Assembly (NCBI GenBank): GCA_039933315.1
Contig: JBDTOI010000120.1
Span: 1-12,846, forward strand
Source of the DNA: DASXRU01 sp039933315
GTDB taxonomy: Bacteria; Acidobacteriota; Blastocatellia; Pyrinomonadales; Pyrinomonadaceae
Direction of reading: 5' to 3'
DNA: 12,846 bases
How positions within the stretch are numbered: the stretch's first letter is position 1; every line of letters starts with the position of its first letter. Shown piece after piece: positions 6,875 to 12,846 of the stretch. The notes under the pieces are model-generated. The model had not been told where the DNA came from and did no database searches. It worked only from the letters and a program-made list of their open reading frames with translations. Both the position numbers and the translations under genes were made by a program.

Positions 6875-7609
6875 ATGAGCCATGCCGATAGGTTAAGGGC
6901 CGTAGTCGCGGAAGGGCGCACCATCCGGACGCTCGAAGATGGTATCTATTCGGTGCTTCCTGATGGTGTGCATAACCATCTCTACGACAGAAGGGCGGCC
7001 TTGTATGACCTTGCTGTCGGAACTCGCTTGTACAATCGAGTAATGTGGGGAGCGTCTCCGGGCGATTACGTCGCTTTTGCCCGCCGGGCTGTGGGCTCGC
7101 AATCAAGCGCTCCGATGCTGGATGCCGGTTGTGGCTCGATGCTTTTTACAGCGCCGGCTTACCTTGAGTCCCGGCGGCCGATCATAGGGTTCGATCAATC
7201 GCTAAAAATGTTAAGGCGGGCGCGGACACGCCTATTGGGTTTAGCGGGGTCAATGCCCGACCAGATCATTTTGCTACAGGCAGACCTGAATGATCTCCCT
7301 TTTCGACCCACAAGTTTTGGCCCCGTCCTGTGTTTAAATGTGCTGCACCAGTTTGCCGAGGCAGTCACGCTAATTCAGAATCTAAAAGCATTGTTGACAC
7401 CTGGCGGGCAGTTGTACTTAACAAGTCTGGTATCAAACCGTCGCTTCGTTGGTGATCGTTACCTGGATCTCCTATATCGAGCCGGCGAGTTTGTTCGCCC
7501 TCGCAGCAGTATGGCGCTGAAGAAGTTGTTAAGCGCTGCGTTGAACAGTGAGTTCAGCTACCACACAAAGGGCAATATGGCTTATGCTACCGCCGTTGCA
7601 TACCCCTGA
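6875..7609 (+). CDS. Class I SAM-dependent methyltransferase
   Basis: The 244-residue product has a Rossmann-type methyltransferase core. Motif I is L-D-A-G-C-G-S (82-88). The acidic end of strand beta2 is Asp107 in G-F-D-Q-S. A Q-A-D-L-N-D-L-P-F segment (136-143) is the usual D-x-x-x-L-P-F motif. C-L-N-V-L-H-Q-F (153-160) corresponds to post-motif II, and L-T-P-G-G-Q-L-Y-L (about 175-183) is motif III-like. The first 60 residues include N-H-L-Y-D-R-R-A-A-L-Y-D, typical of small-molecule methyltransferases of the ubiE/type-11 kind. ATG 6875 is preceded by a modest AGGGG; the TTG just before it gives only one extra residue. Substrate is unknown. The HIT gene is its neighbour, but a functional link is not established. 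Confidence 0.88.
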   Translation: MSHADRLRAVVAEGRTIRTLEDGIYSVLPDGVHNHLYDRRAALYDLAVGTRLYNRVMWGASPGDYVAFARRAVGSQSSAPMLDAGCGSMLFTAPAYLESRRPIIGFDQSLKMLRRARTRLLGLAGSMPDQIILLQADLNDLPFRPTSFGPVLCLNVLHQFAEAVTLIQNLKALLTPGGQLYLTSLVSNRRFVGDRYLDLLYRAGEFVRPRSSMALKKLLSAALNSEFSYHTKGNMAYATAVAYP

Positions 7610-7787
7610 ACGCAGCTCGGCACAAGATCCTGTCAGCTGGCGGCCCCCGTCCGCTTCACTGATTTGATCCGGCTAAAGTTCGAAGTATTTCCCCTACGCA
7701 CTGCAGCTAATACCCCCCATCGCCGATTCGCAGATAGCTTGCGGAGCGCGTTAGGTTTAGAAACTTCAAACCTGGGAGGCTCAAAGT

Positions 7788-8639
7788 ATGCGCTGGAGGG
7801 GTGAACGTCAAAGCGACAACATAGAGGATCGTCGCGGCATGTCGCGTGGAGGCATGGCCATTGGAGGCGGGTTGGGCGGGATCGTTATTCTCATAATCGC
7901 CCTCTTGTTCGGAGCCGATCCGCGACAGTTGCTGGAGCAGGTGCAGAACCAAAATCCAGCCGCCGGGACTGAGACCTCCCGGCCCACCAATCCAAAGGAA
8001 GAGGAACTGAAACAGTTTGTCCGGACTGTGCAGGCCAGCACAGAGGACGTTTGGACCGACATCTTTCGTCGCTCCGGCCGGCAGTATCGGGTGCCGACGC
8101 TGGTGCTGTTCACTGATCAGGTGAGTTCAGCGTGCGGCAGGGCCGGCGCCGCCGTCGGGCCGTTCTACTGTCCCGGTGACCAAAAGCTGTACCTGGATCT
8201 GTCGTTTTTTGAGGAGTTGCAAACCCGGTTTCGCGCGCCGGGAGATTTTGCCGAAGCCTATGTGATTGCCCATGAGGTCGGCCATCACGTGCAGCGATTG
8301 CTGGGCACCATGGACAAATTTGACGCCGCGCGCAGCAGGTTGAGTGAAGGTGAAGCGAACGAGTTGTCCGTTCGGCTGGAATTACAGGCTGACTTCCTGG
8401 CGGGCGTTTGGGCCCATTACGCCCAGCAAAAGGGTTTGTTGGAGGAGGGCGACATCGAAGAAGCATTAGGCGCCGCCAGCGCTGTCGGCGACGATCGGCT
8501 GCAGCGTGAAAATCAGGGTTACGTCGTTCCCGACTCGTTTACTCATGGCACCTCCGAGCAACGAATTCGTTGGTTCCGAAAGGGGTTGGAAACCGGAGAC
8601 GTTCGTCAGGGAGATACATTCAGCTCCAGAAGTTTGTAA
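7788..8639 (+). CDS. ypfJ: Neutral zinc metallopeptidase, YpfJ/KPN_02809 family
   Basis: The 283-residue protein is close to the family's usual length. The N-terminus has the family-type opening M-R-W-R-G-E-R-Q-S-D-N-I-E-D-R-R-G, then a Gly-rich stretch and one transmembrane helix at about 26-43, which anchors the enzyme with its catalytic domain outside the cytoplasm. The zinc motif is H162-E-V-G-H166, and the third ligand is probably Glu198 in L-E-L-Q-A-D-F. A C-G-R-A-G-A-A-V-G-P-F-Y-C-P (116-129) segment with two Cys and the G-T-S-E-Q-R-I-R-W-F end are also typical. The family's substrates are poorly known. ATG 7788 has an AGGAG-like site (GGGAGG, 7774-7779). A small dyad, AGGTTT and AAACCT (7753-7773), sits just upstream of it. 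Confidence 0.93.
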   Translation: MRWRGERQSDNIEDRRGMSRGGMAIGGGLGGIVILIIALLFGADPRQLLEQVQNQNPAAGTETSRPTNPKEEELKQFVRTVQASTEDVWTDIFRRSGRQYRVPTLVLFTDQVSSACGRAGAAVGPFYCPGDQKLYLDLSFFEELQTRFRAPGDFAEAYVIAHEVGHHVQRLLGTMDKFDAARSRLSEGEANELSVRLELQADFLAGVWAHYAQQKGLLEEGDIEEALGAASAVGDDRLQRENQGYVVPDSFTHGTSEQRIRWFRKGLETGDVRQGDTFSSRSL

Positions 8640-8780
8640 GGGGAAGGGTGAACTAGTGTTTATCCGGCCACTCAAGTTGACGAATAAGCGATTTCGATTT
8701 TCCATATATTATTTCTCAACTGCCATTGCCGATCGAAAGCGCTGGGAATAGCACGGCGCTGGGGAAGTTCTGACCACACC
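8640..8780. other. Gene-free stretch before the palindrome cluster
   Basis: No gene is supported here. It contains TTGACG (8677-8682) and an AT-rich TATATT (8705-8710), but the spacing of 22 bases argues against a standard promoter. The sequence leads into the repeat cluster that begins at 8781. Confidence 0.4.
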
Positions 8781-9050
8781 GGGAACCGCAAAGCGGTTCC
8801 GCCCTCCAGCCCAGGGTTGCCGCTGCGGCTACCCTGGGTACAGGTTTGAAGTGGCCCATCTCAACCCCAACGGGGTTGCGTCATTTCACATTGGCGATCC
8901 ATGCCTGAAACGTCGAGGTCGACACAACCCCTTTGGGGTTGAAAAATGATTGCCTTAATCGCTTCCCAGGGTAGCCGCGGCGGCAACCCTGGGCTGGAGG
9001 ACATAACCCCGTTGGGGTTCGACCTTCCACCTTCGCGTAGCGCGGTTTCC
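8781..9050. repeat. Composite of two inverted palindromic modules (REP/BIME-like)
   Basis: Six small palindromes are arranged as a larger mirror. On the left is GGAACCGC-AAA-GCGGTTCC (8782-8800), then a 29-base palindrome at 8810-8838 with arms CCCAGGGTTGCCGC and GCGGCTACCCTGGG, then CAACCCC-AAC-GGGGTTG (8862-8878). On the right, CAACCCC-TTT-GGGGTTG (8925-8941) is followed by a 29-base palindrome (8965-8993) that is the reverse complement of the left one apart from its central base. AACCCC-GTT-GGGGTT (9005-9019) and a CGCGTAGCGCG dyad near 9035 come last. Flanks CCTCCAG and CTGGAGG extend the mirror. Similar motif families are scattered in intergenic DNA of Acidobacteriota, Planctomycetes and Verrucomicrobia as I remember. 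No RAYT-type transposase gene is in the window. Confidence 0.85.
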
Positions 9051-9203
9051 ATCCTGGTATCTGCTCGTCGCAGACGTGCTGAGATGCTTCGCGTGAAACT
9101 TCAACATTACGTTCATACCAGCGAAATGAAACTTGCGGCCGGCTTAAATCGTAGCTCCATTTAGTACGCGAATTGTTCAGCAAGCAGCTTGGCGAATAAC
9201 AAT
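9051..9203. other. Gene-free flank between the repeat cluster and the zinc-ribbon gene
   Basis: Frames on both strands cross this stretch, but they extend into the palindromes and show no domain-like sequence, so none is called. A small dyad GTC-GCA-GAC lies near 9068-9076. No clear promoter or Shine-Dalgarno is seen before ATG 9204. Confidence 0.4.
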
Positions 9204-9695
9204 ATGTATTGTCCTAAATGCGGTAAACGGCAAATCTCTGATGGGGTGCGATTCTGCGCCAAATGCGGTCTCGCGCTTGAGCCGGCCAGAAAATCTTTGA
9301 TCGGCGGAAGCGCAGTTCTGGCCGAGTCAGGCAAGGTTAAAGGTCTTTCGCCAAGAGCAAAGGGAATACTTCAGGGCATCGCCATAGTTCCGTGTGGTAT
9401 CGGGGCCATGGCGGTTATCGATATCTTCTATGAATCGCTTGGCGCCGGCATGATGGCCGGATTGTACTCGACGTTAACCATGGTGGTGCTGGTGGCGGTA
9501 ATGCGAATACTCTACGCCTTGTTTTACGAAAGTGGCCCGGCCGCTCATAAGACAGCGCCGGCCTCCCCGCTCAACTCGCAGAACGAAGTAACGGCCACCG
9601 AGAACCAGCCAGCTTTATCGGCGGCCACCGGCGAAATGGTTTTACCGCACAGCGTCACCGAGCACACTACCCGGCAACTGGACCCAAACCGGTAA
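9204..9695 (+). CDS. Zinc-ribbon membrane protein
   Basis: From ATG 9204 the product is 163 residues. A TTG at 9189 would add five residues, but the M-Y-C-P-K-C-G-K opening is the usual start for this type. The N-terminal zinc ribbon has C3-x-x-C6 and C18-x-x-C21. A linker to residue 50 precedes two hydrophobic helices, about residues 55-76 and 83-107. The tail is polar and ends H-S-V-T-E-H-T-T-R-Q-L-D, a C-terminal signature I recall in many zinc-ribbon membrane proteins of Acidobacteriota. No specific role is known for the family; a membrane-linked regulatory or scaffold role is only a guess. No Shine-Dalgarno is visible. Confidence 0.8.
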   Translation: MYCPKCGKRQISDGVRFCAKCGLALEPARKSLIGGSAVLAESGKVKGLSPRAKGILQGIAIVPCGIGAMAVIDIFYESLGAGMMAGLYSTLTMVVLVAVMRILYALFYESGPAAHKTAPASPLNSQNEVTATENQPALSAATGEMVLPHSVTEHTTRQLDPNR

Positions 9696-9784
9696 GATCG
9701 ATTCTGGAGCACGCACTCCCGGACACCGCCTTCCTTAGCTACAGTCTGGTAACGGTAAATAACAAGTCGTACCGTATCATCGCT

Positions 9785-9937
9785 TTGCTCACACTGTTCC
9801 TGGCCATGGGTCTGAAAATCAGTTGGAAGGACCACACTTCATGGCCCTATGGAATTGCCGTCGGAATCGGCTGCGGGGCCATTTGGATTTATAGCGCGAG
9901 GCGCTCGGCTAGCGCGACTCAGCTGAAGACCCGATAA
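9785..9937 (+). CDS. Possible small membrane protein or coding remnant without a clear start
   Basis: A frame that is open from 9551 ends at TAA 9935-9937. Its last 60 or so codons look coding: after N-N-K-S-Y-R-I-I it reads A-L-L-T-L-F-L-A-M-G-L, then W-K-D-H-T-S-W-P-Y-G and A-V-G-I-G-C-G-A-I-W-I-Y. This gives two short hydrophobic helices joined by a polar loop. The only ordinary starts in frame are a TTG at 9785 (51 residues, used here) and an internal ATG, and neither has a Shine-Dalgarno. The hydrophobic pattern begins about eight codons before the TTG. It may be a real small protein, a gene that lost its start, or a frameshifted extension of the zinc-ribbon protein. Confidence 0.3.
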   Translation: MLTLFLAMGLKISWKDHTSWPYGIAVGIGCGAIWIYSARRSASATQLKTR

Positions 9938-9967
9938 GCCGGTGTTCCAGGTGCACAAGTCAGCAGT

Positions 9968-10646
9968 ATGAACAAACCTGAAATACAGAGTAAACAGACC
10001 AGTATGGATTGGATGGCGCTAATCGCCGCACTGGCAACGGGCGCCGTTTTTCTCGTAGCCACCGCGCGCGGTCCGAACGTATTCTTCACGATCGGCGCCT
10101 CAATCTTTTGGGTGACATTCGTCGCATTACGTGTTCACCGCAACAAGGATGCTCTGGTGGGGTGGGGATTCCGCCTGGACAACCTTTCGAGAGGCCGCGT
10201 TGGTACCGGCGGCCATCTTCGTCGTTGTCACAATCGCCTTCGCGGCCTATGCCGTGGCGAAACATCAATTCCAGTTTCCCGCTCATACTCTTCCCCTCTT
10301 CCTTATTTATCCGATCTGGGGGGTGATTCAGCAGTTCCTCGTCCTGGGAATTCTGGTCAGCAACCTCGAGAAGATTGGCGCGCTCGGACAGAAGCCCATC
10401 ATTCTAGTTTTGGTTGGCGCCCTGGTCTTCGGCGCCATCCATCTGCCTGACCCGGTCCTCACGGCTGCAACTACGATCCTTGCGCTTGTTTACGTCCCAC
10501 TATTTCTGAAGCATCGAAATGTGTTGCCTCTCGGCGTCGTCCACGGCTGGATCGGCACATTGTTCTACCTTTGGGTTCTGGGTCGAGATGTATGGACAGA
10601 GAATTGCTGCCCAGCAATTGTGGCCGGATACTTATCAATCAAATAA
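9968..10646 (+). pseudogene. CPBP-family intramembrane protease homologue, interrupted by a +1 frameshift
   Basis: Two overlapping frames make one protein. The first runs from ATG 9968 to about L73 (C-T-T at 10184-10186). Skipping one T at 10187 enters the second frame at CGA 10188 and continues to TAA 10646, for 225 residues in total. The join reads G-F-R-L-D-N-L then R-E-A-A-L-V-P, which is what this family has before its third helix. The protein has about six to eight hydrophobic segments. Motif 2 is F154-x-x-x-H158 (F-G-A-I-H) and motif 3 His is H192 in G-V-V-H-G. Motif 1 reads W-G-V-I-Q-Q-F-L-V-L-G-I, with Gln-Gln in place of Glu-Glu. In CPBP proteins the Glu and the two His positions form the presumed active site. 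The shift lies in a TTT run, so a read error is possible. Confidence 0.7.
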
Positions 10647-10761
10647 ACAAAGGCCGATTGTCGGGCAATGCTTTACGCTATCCGACTTAGGTGCTTTACT
10701 GTGCGCGTTGCTTTTCAGGCCTGCCGCCGGAACAGCGATGGAAAACTGAAGAGGAGGGTTT

Positions 10762-11394
10762 ATGAACAAGATTGTTCGAATGCACGCGGTAGTCGCGACC
10801 CTGGCGCTGGTGACCCTATCCCTGGCTGGCTGCGGCGGCGGCTCAACAACACCAAGCACTCCTGCACCGACAACCACGGCCGTGCCCTTTCCGTGTCCGG
10901 CGCTTCCGTCAATGTTCCGGACGGGATGTCCAGGTGTCGATCTTACAGGCATGACTCTCACCTGCGCGGGCGGTGCTCCATCGATGACCACCGGTCCTAT
11001 TCCGCCGCCCTCCGGTGGCACACGGATCGGGGTGACCATTCCCAACGGGAGCACAATTGCTGCCTCCATTAACCCGGTGGGACCCGACCCTCTCCATCCG
11101 AACAACTGCATGGCAGTCGGGCCCTCCGTGCCGCTCGCTGTCACATTTGGTGTGGCGTACGTGGGCGACTTAGGCTCGGTGGCGGCAGCGCCCGGCGTGA
11201 CCGCGATACCGTTCTGCATATCTCGCTCAAAGGCGACTTTCAGTCAGTTCGCCAGTCCGGACCCGCTCATCACGATTTTCCAGGACCCCCTCAAAGGCCT
11301 GCTGCACCTGGAACTCGACCGCCAAGTGATCGAGAAATTGAGCGGTGCTCCTGCACCCACGCCACGGTGTCCGTTCTGGCGTCAGATGCCTTAA
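10762..11394 (+). CDS. Lipoprotein of unknown function
   Basis: The 210-residue product starts at ATG 10762 behind a strong Shine-Dalgarno (GAGGAGGG). A lipoprotein signal peptide ends in the lipobox L-A-G-C24, followed by a Gly/Ser/Thr/Pro-rich tether to about residue 40. The mature part is rich in Pro, Gly, Thr and Cys. It has a beta-type pattern, with T-L-T-C-A-G-G and F-G-V-A-Y-V-G-D-L-G segments and a C-terminal helix-like stretch near L-H-L-E-L-D-R-Q-V-I-E-K-L. At least six Cys lie after Cys24. No domain is recognised. The stop is 16 bases before the diheme cytochrome-like gene, so the two probably form an operon and may act together at the cell envelope. Confidence 0.8.
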   Translation: MNKIVRMHAVVATLALVTLSLAGCGGGSTTPSTPAPTTTAVPFPCPALPSMFRTGCPGVDLTGMTLTCAGGAPSMTTGPIPPPSGGTRIGVTIPNGSTIAASINPVGPDPLHPNNCMAVGPSVPLAVTFGVAYVGDLGSVAAAPGVTAIPFCISRSKATFSQFASPDPLITIFQDPLKGLLHLELDRQVIEKLSGAPAPTPRCPFWRQMP

Positions 11395-11410
11395 CATTCC
11401 GACGAATAAC

Positions 11411-12676
11411 ATGAGTCTGCGGCTGGGTGCGATTCTGATTTGCCTCATGTTTACCGGGGAGAACATCCCCGCCGCTACTCCTTGCCCGCGTTTGCAGTCC
11501 CAGCCAGATCGTTGGGTCACAACGAGCGTTGATGCACTCGTTCTCAGGGCGCGCCGGGCTTATGAAAGAGAGGATGCGCTGGCGGCCTATCAGACTGTGC
11601 TCGCCCGCATTGCAAATACAATCCAGCGCTGCCGGCTTGGGCAGGACGAAGTTTTCACCAGCCGCTATCCACGCTTCCTCGAATACATCGCCACGGTATC
11701 CCTCGATTTGGAGCCTGATCACCAGCTTGGCTTCACCGTGCCGGACGAGCAGTACTTCGCAGAGACGCGCGAGTACGTTCAGATTCCCGAATTCCTCCTC
11801 GACCAGAAATTTCTTCGTCTGGTGAGCCGCTTTGAGACGCTGGATCAGGCCAAACACTTTCTGACAACACTCAACTCCAGTAGAGCGCCCGCCGATCAAC
11901 TTATATTTTTCAGTTACACCTCAAGACACCTGGGAACTCCTGACAATGACAATAGTTTTCGCCGCCTCTTGATCGTCGTCCCAGGCGACGCAGCAGAAGG
12001 GGTGCCTGAGAAATGGATCCAGTTTGGCATCACCGATCCGGGTGCACAGGTGCGTATTCGCAACGTCTCAGTCATCGCCGCATTGCCCGGCCCAGACGGC
12101 ACAGCCAACGTTTACTTCAAGGACTTTTTCCGAAGTTATCGCCGCGATGGTGTCATAAGAATCAAAGGGCGCTGGGAACTAGGCCATGGCGATGACAACT
12201 GCGTGCAATGTCATAAGAGTGGCGTCCTCCCTATCTTCCCCGAGAAGGACAGCGTGACTGCCGACGAGCAGCAAAGGGTCCTGGAAGTGAACCGGCGCCT
12301 CCTCACTTACGGGCCGGCTCGTTTTGGTAAGTACCTTGACGCGGGCAAGTTGGGCCCCGGGCTCAGCAGCGCGAGCGCGCGTGATCGTGAGCAGCGCTTC
12401 GGCACCGCTTTTGCCGGATCAAACGTGGGGCACGCGATGACCTGTGCGGCTTGTCATCATCGGGAACGCCTGGGGGCGCTGAGCTGGCCGATGGATCAGG
12501 TGCTAATTAGTTCTTACATTAAAGGCGGTGAAATGCCTTTAGGGCACAAGCTCGGAGCCGCCGAACGCAGCGCCCTACATAAGAAATTGATTCAGGAGTA
12601 CTTTGCCACCGACGTGGATCGTCCGGGAATTCTGAAGTCGTGGCTGCTGAGCGCTCCCCGGGTTAGACAGGATTAA
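11411..12676 (+). CDS. Exported diheme c-type cytochrome-like protein
   Basis: ATG 11411 gives 421 residues. The frame is open further upstream, but that part overlaps the lipoprotein gene and precedes the signal peptide, so it is rejected. Residues 1-22 form a signal peptide ending P-A-A. A helical N-terminal part of about 150 residues and a beta-type middle (including F-F-S-Y-T-S-R-H-L-G) lead to two heme c motifs, C264-V-Q-C-H268 and C345-A-A-C-H349. G-G-E-M375-P-L-G-H near the end could supply a Met heme ligand. A periplasmic electron-transfer or peroxidase-like role is likely, but the N-terminal domain is not recognised. No Shine-Dalgarno is visible. The last codons and TAA stop lie in an inverted repeat (12663-12690). 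Confidence 0.85.
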   Translation: MSLRLGAILICLMFTGENIPAATPCPRLQSQPDRWVTTSVDALVLRARRAYEREDALAAYQTVLARIANTIQRCRLGQDEVFTSRYPRFLEYIATVSLDLEPDHQLGFTVPDEQYFAETREYVQIPEFLLDQKFLRLVSRFETLDQAKHFLTTLNSSRAPADQLIFFSYTSRHLGTPDNDNSFRRLLIVVPGDAAEGVPEKWIQFGITDPGAQVRIRNVSVIAALPGPDGTANVYFKDFFRSYRRDGVIRIKGRWELGHGDDNCVQCHKSGVLPIFPEKDSVTADEQQRVLEVNRRLLTYGPARFGKYLDAGKLGPGLSSASARDREQRFGTAFAGSNVGHAMTCAACHHRERLGALSWPMDQVLISSYIKGGEMPLGHKLGAAERSALHKKLIQEYFATDVDRPGILKSWLLSAPRVRQD

Positions 12677-12777
12677 CATGATTCACAAGAAACAGAGCAA
12701 AACCCGCAAAGGTTGGTGACCGGGTCCAGGCTGGGCGCTTTCAACCCTATCCTGTCAATCTTGTAAATCCTCTCTAA
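12663..12777. repeat. Inverted repeat with GGATTnACA-type units at the cytochrome 3' end
   Basis: The left arm (12663-12690, containing ACAGGATTAACATGATT) and the reverse complement of the right arm (12750-12777, containing ATCCTGTCAATCTTG) match at 23 of 28 positions. Each arm is made of degenerate GGATT-x-ACA-type units. The arms are separated by about 59 bases, so the RNA could fold into a long hairpin past the cytochrome stop codon. Repeats of this GGATTTACAGG style are, as I remember, scattered in intergenic DNA of many bacteria. The left arm supplies the last four codons and the TAA of the upstream gene. Confidence 0.65.
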
Positions 12778-12788
12778 ACTCCTGTTTC

Positions 12789-12845
12789 TTACTCAGCGAC
12801 GCCCCTCACTTTCAGTACCAGGTCCAGGTATTTCTTGTCGCCCGT
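12789..12845 (-). CDS. Possible C-terminus of a minus-strand gene (truncated by window edge)
   Basis: On the minus strand a frame enters from the right edge and ends in TAA at 12791-12789. The final residues read T-G-D-K-K-Y-L-D-L-V-L-K-V-R-G-V-A-E. The amphipathic pattern looks protein-like, but 18 codons are too few to judge a family or confirm the frame. Confidence 0.3.
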   Translation of the reverse strand, partial: TGDKKYLDLVLKVRGVAE

Positions 12846-12846
12846 G

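Noticed and set aside
8782..9019. CRISPR array in the 8781-9050 repeats
   Set aside because: The repeats are mirror-image palindromes with uneven gaps, not direct repeats with even spacers, and no cas gene is nearby.
8861..9183. Open frames on both strands across the palindrome cluster (for example 8881-9183 on - and 8946-9164 on +)
   Set aside because: Their sequence is translated from the inverted repeats, and they show no domain or ribosome site. Such repeats commonly yield spurious ORFs.
10131..10646. Treating the second CPBP frame as a separate gene from GTG 10131
   Set aside because: The first 19 codons from that GTG lack family similarity, while the family-like sequence starts at the frameshift near 10188 and continues the frame from ATG 9968.
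11291..11899. 202-codon minus-strand frame opposite the lipoprotein and cytochrome genes
   Set aside because: It crosses two plus-strand genes with a lipobox and heme motifs, and shows no recognisable features of its own.

Overview
The window reads as chromosomal DNA of a moderately GC-rich bacterium. Many small exported or membrane proteins, a zinc-ribbon protein with an Acidobacteria-style C-terminus, a soluble PQQ-type sugar dehydrogenase homologue, and palindromic intergenic repeats together suggest Acidobacteriota, perhaps Blastocatellia. That placement is inference, as no rRNA, tRNA or other marker gene is present. No phage, CRISPR, transposase or intact mobile element was seen.

Layout. 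1-1295: the end of an HXXEE-type membrane protein, a conserved protein of unknown function and a small exported protein, all on +. 1353-2624: an exported PQQ-dependent sugar/sorbosone dehydrogenase-like protein. 2625-2905: a gene-free gap holding a 167-bp element with 28-bp terminal inverted repeats. 2906-4207: a two-gene unit of DinB-family protein and arylamine N-acetyltransferase, convergent with an exported protein on - (4217-4825). 4826-5307: a divergent intergenic region with a good sigma70-type promoter and a possible 54-codon leader ORF. 5308-7609: a loosely spaced run of a Cys-rich exported protein, a two-helix membrane protein, a HIT-family protein and a class I methyltransferase. 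7788-8639: a YpfJ-type zinc metallopeptidase. 8640-9203: a gap with a striking composite of inverted palindromic modules. 9204-10646: a zinc-ribbon membrane protein, a stretch that looks coding but lacks a good start, and a CPBP-family membrane protein interrupted by a one-base frameshift. 10762-12676: a lipoprotein followed at 16 bases by a diheme c-type cytochrome-like exported protein. 12663-12777: another inverted repeat that overlaps the cytochrome stop codon. The right edge may hold the tail of a minus-strand gene.

I see no single complex pathway. The gene content is envelope-oriented (export, small membrane proteins, proteases, periplasmic redox proteins). The most unusual content is non-coding: three different classes of inverted-repeat element in 12.8 kb. 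The frameshifted CPBP gene with Gln-Gln in place of the catalytic Glu-Glu is the other item worth checking.
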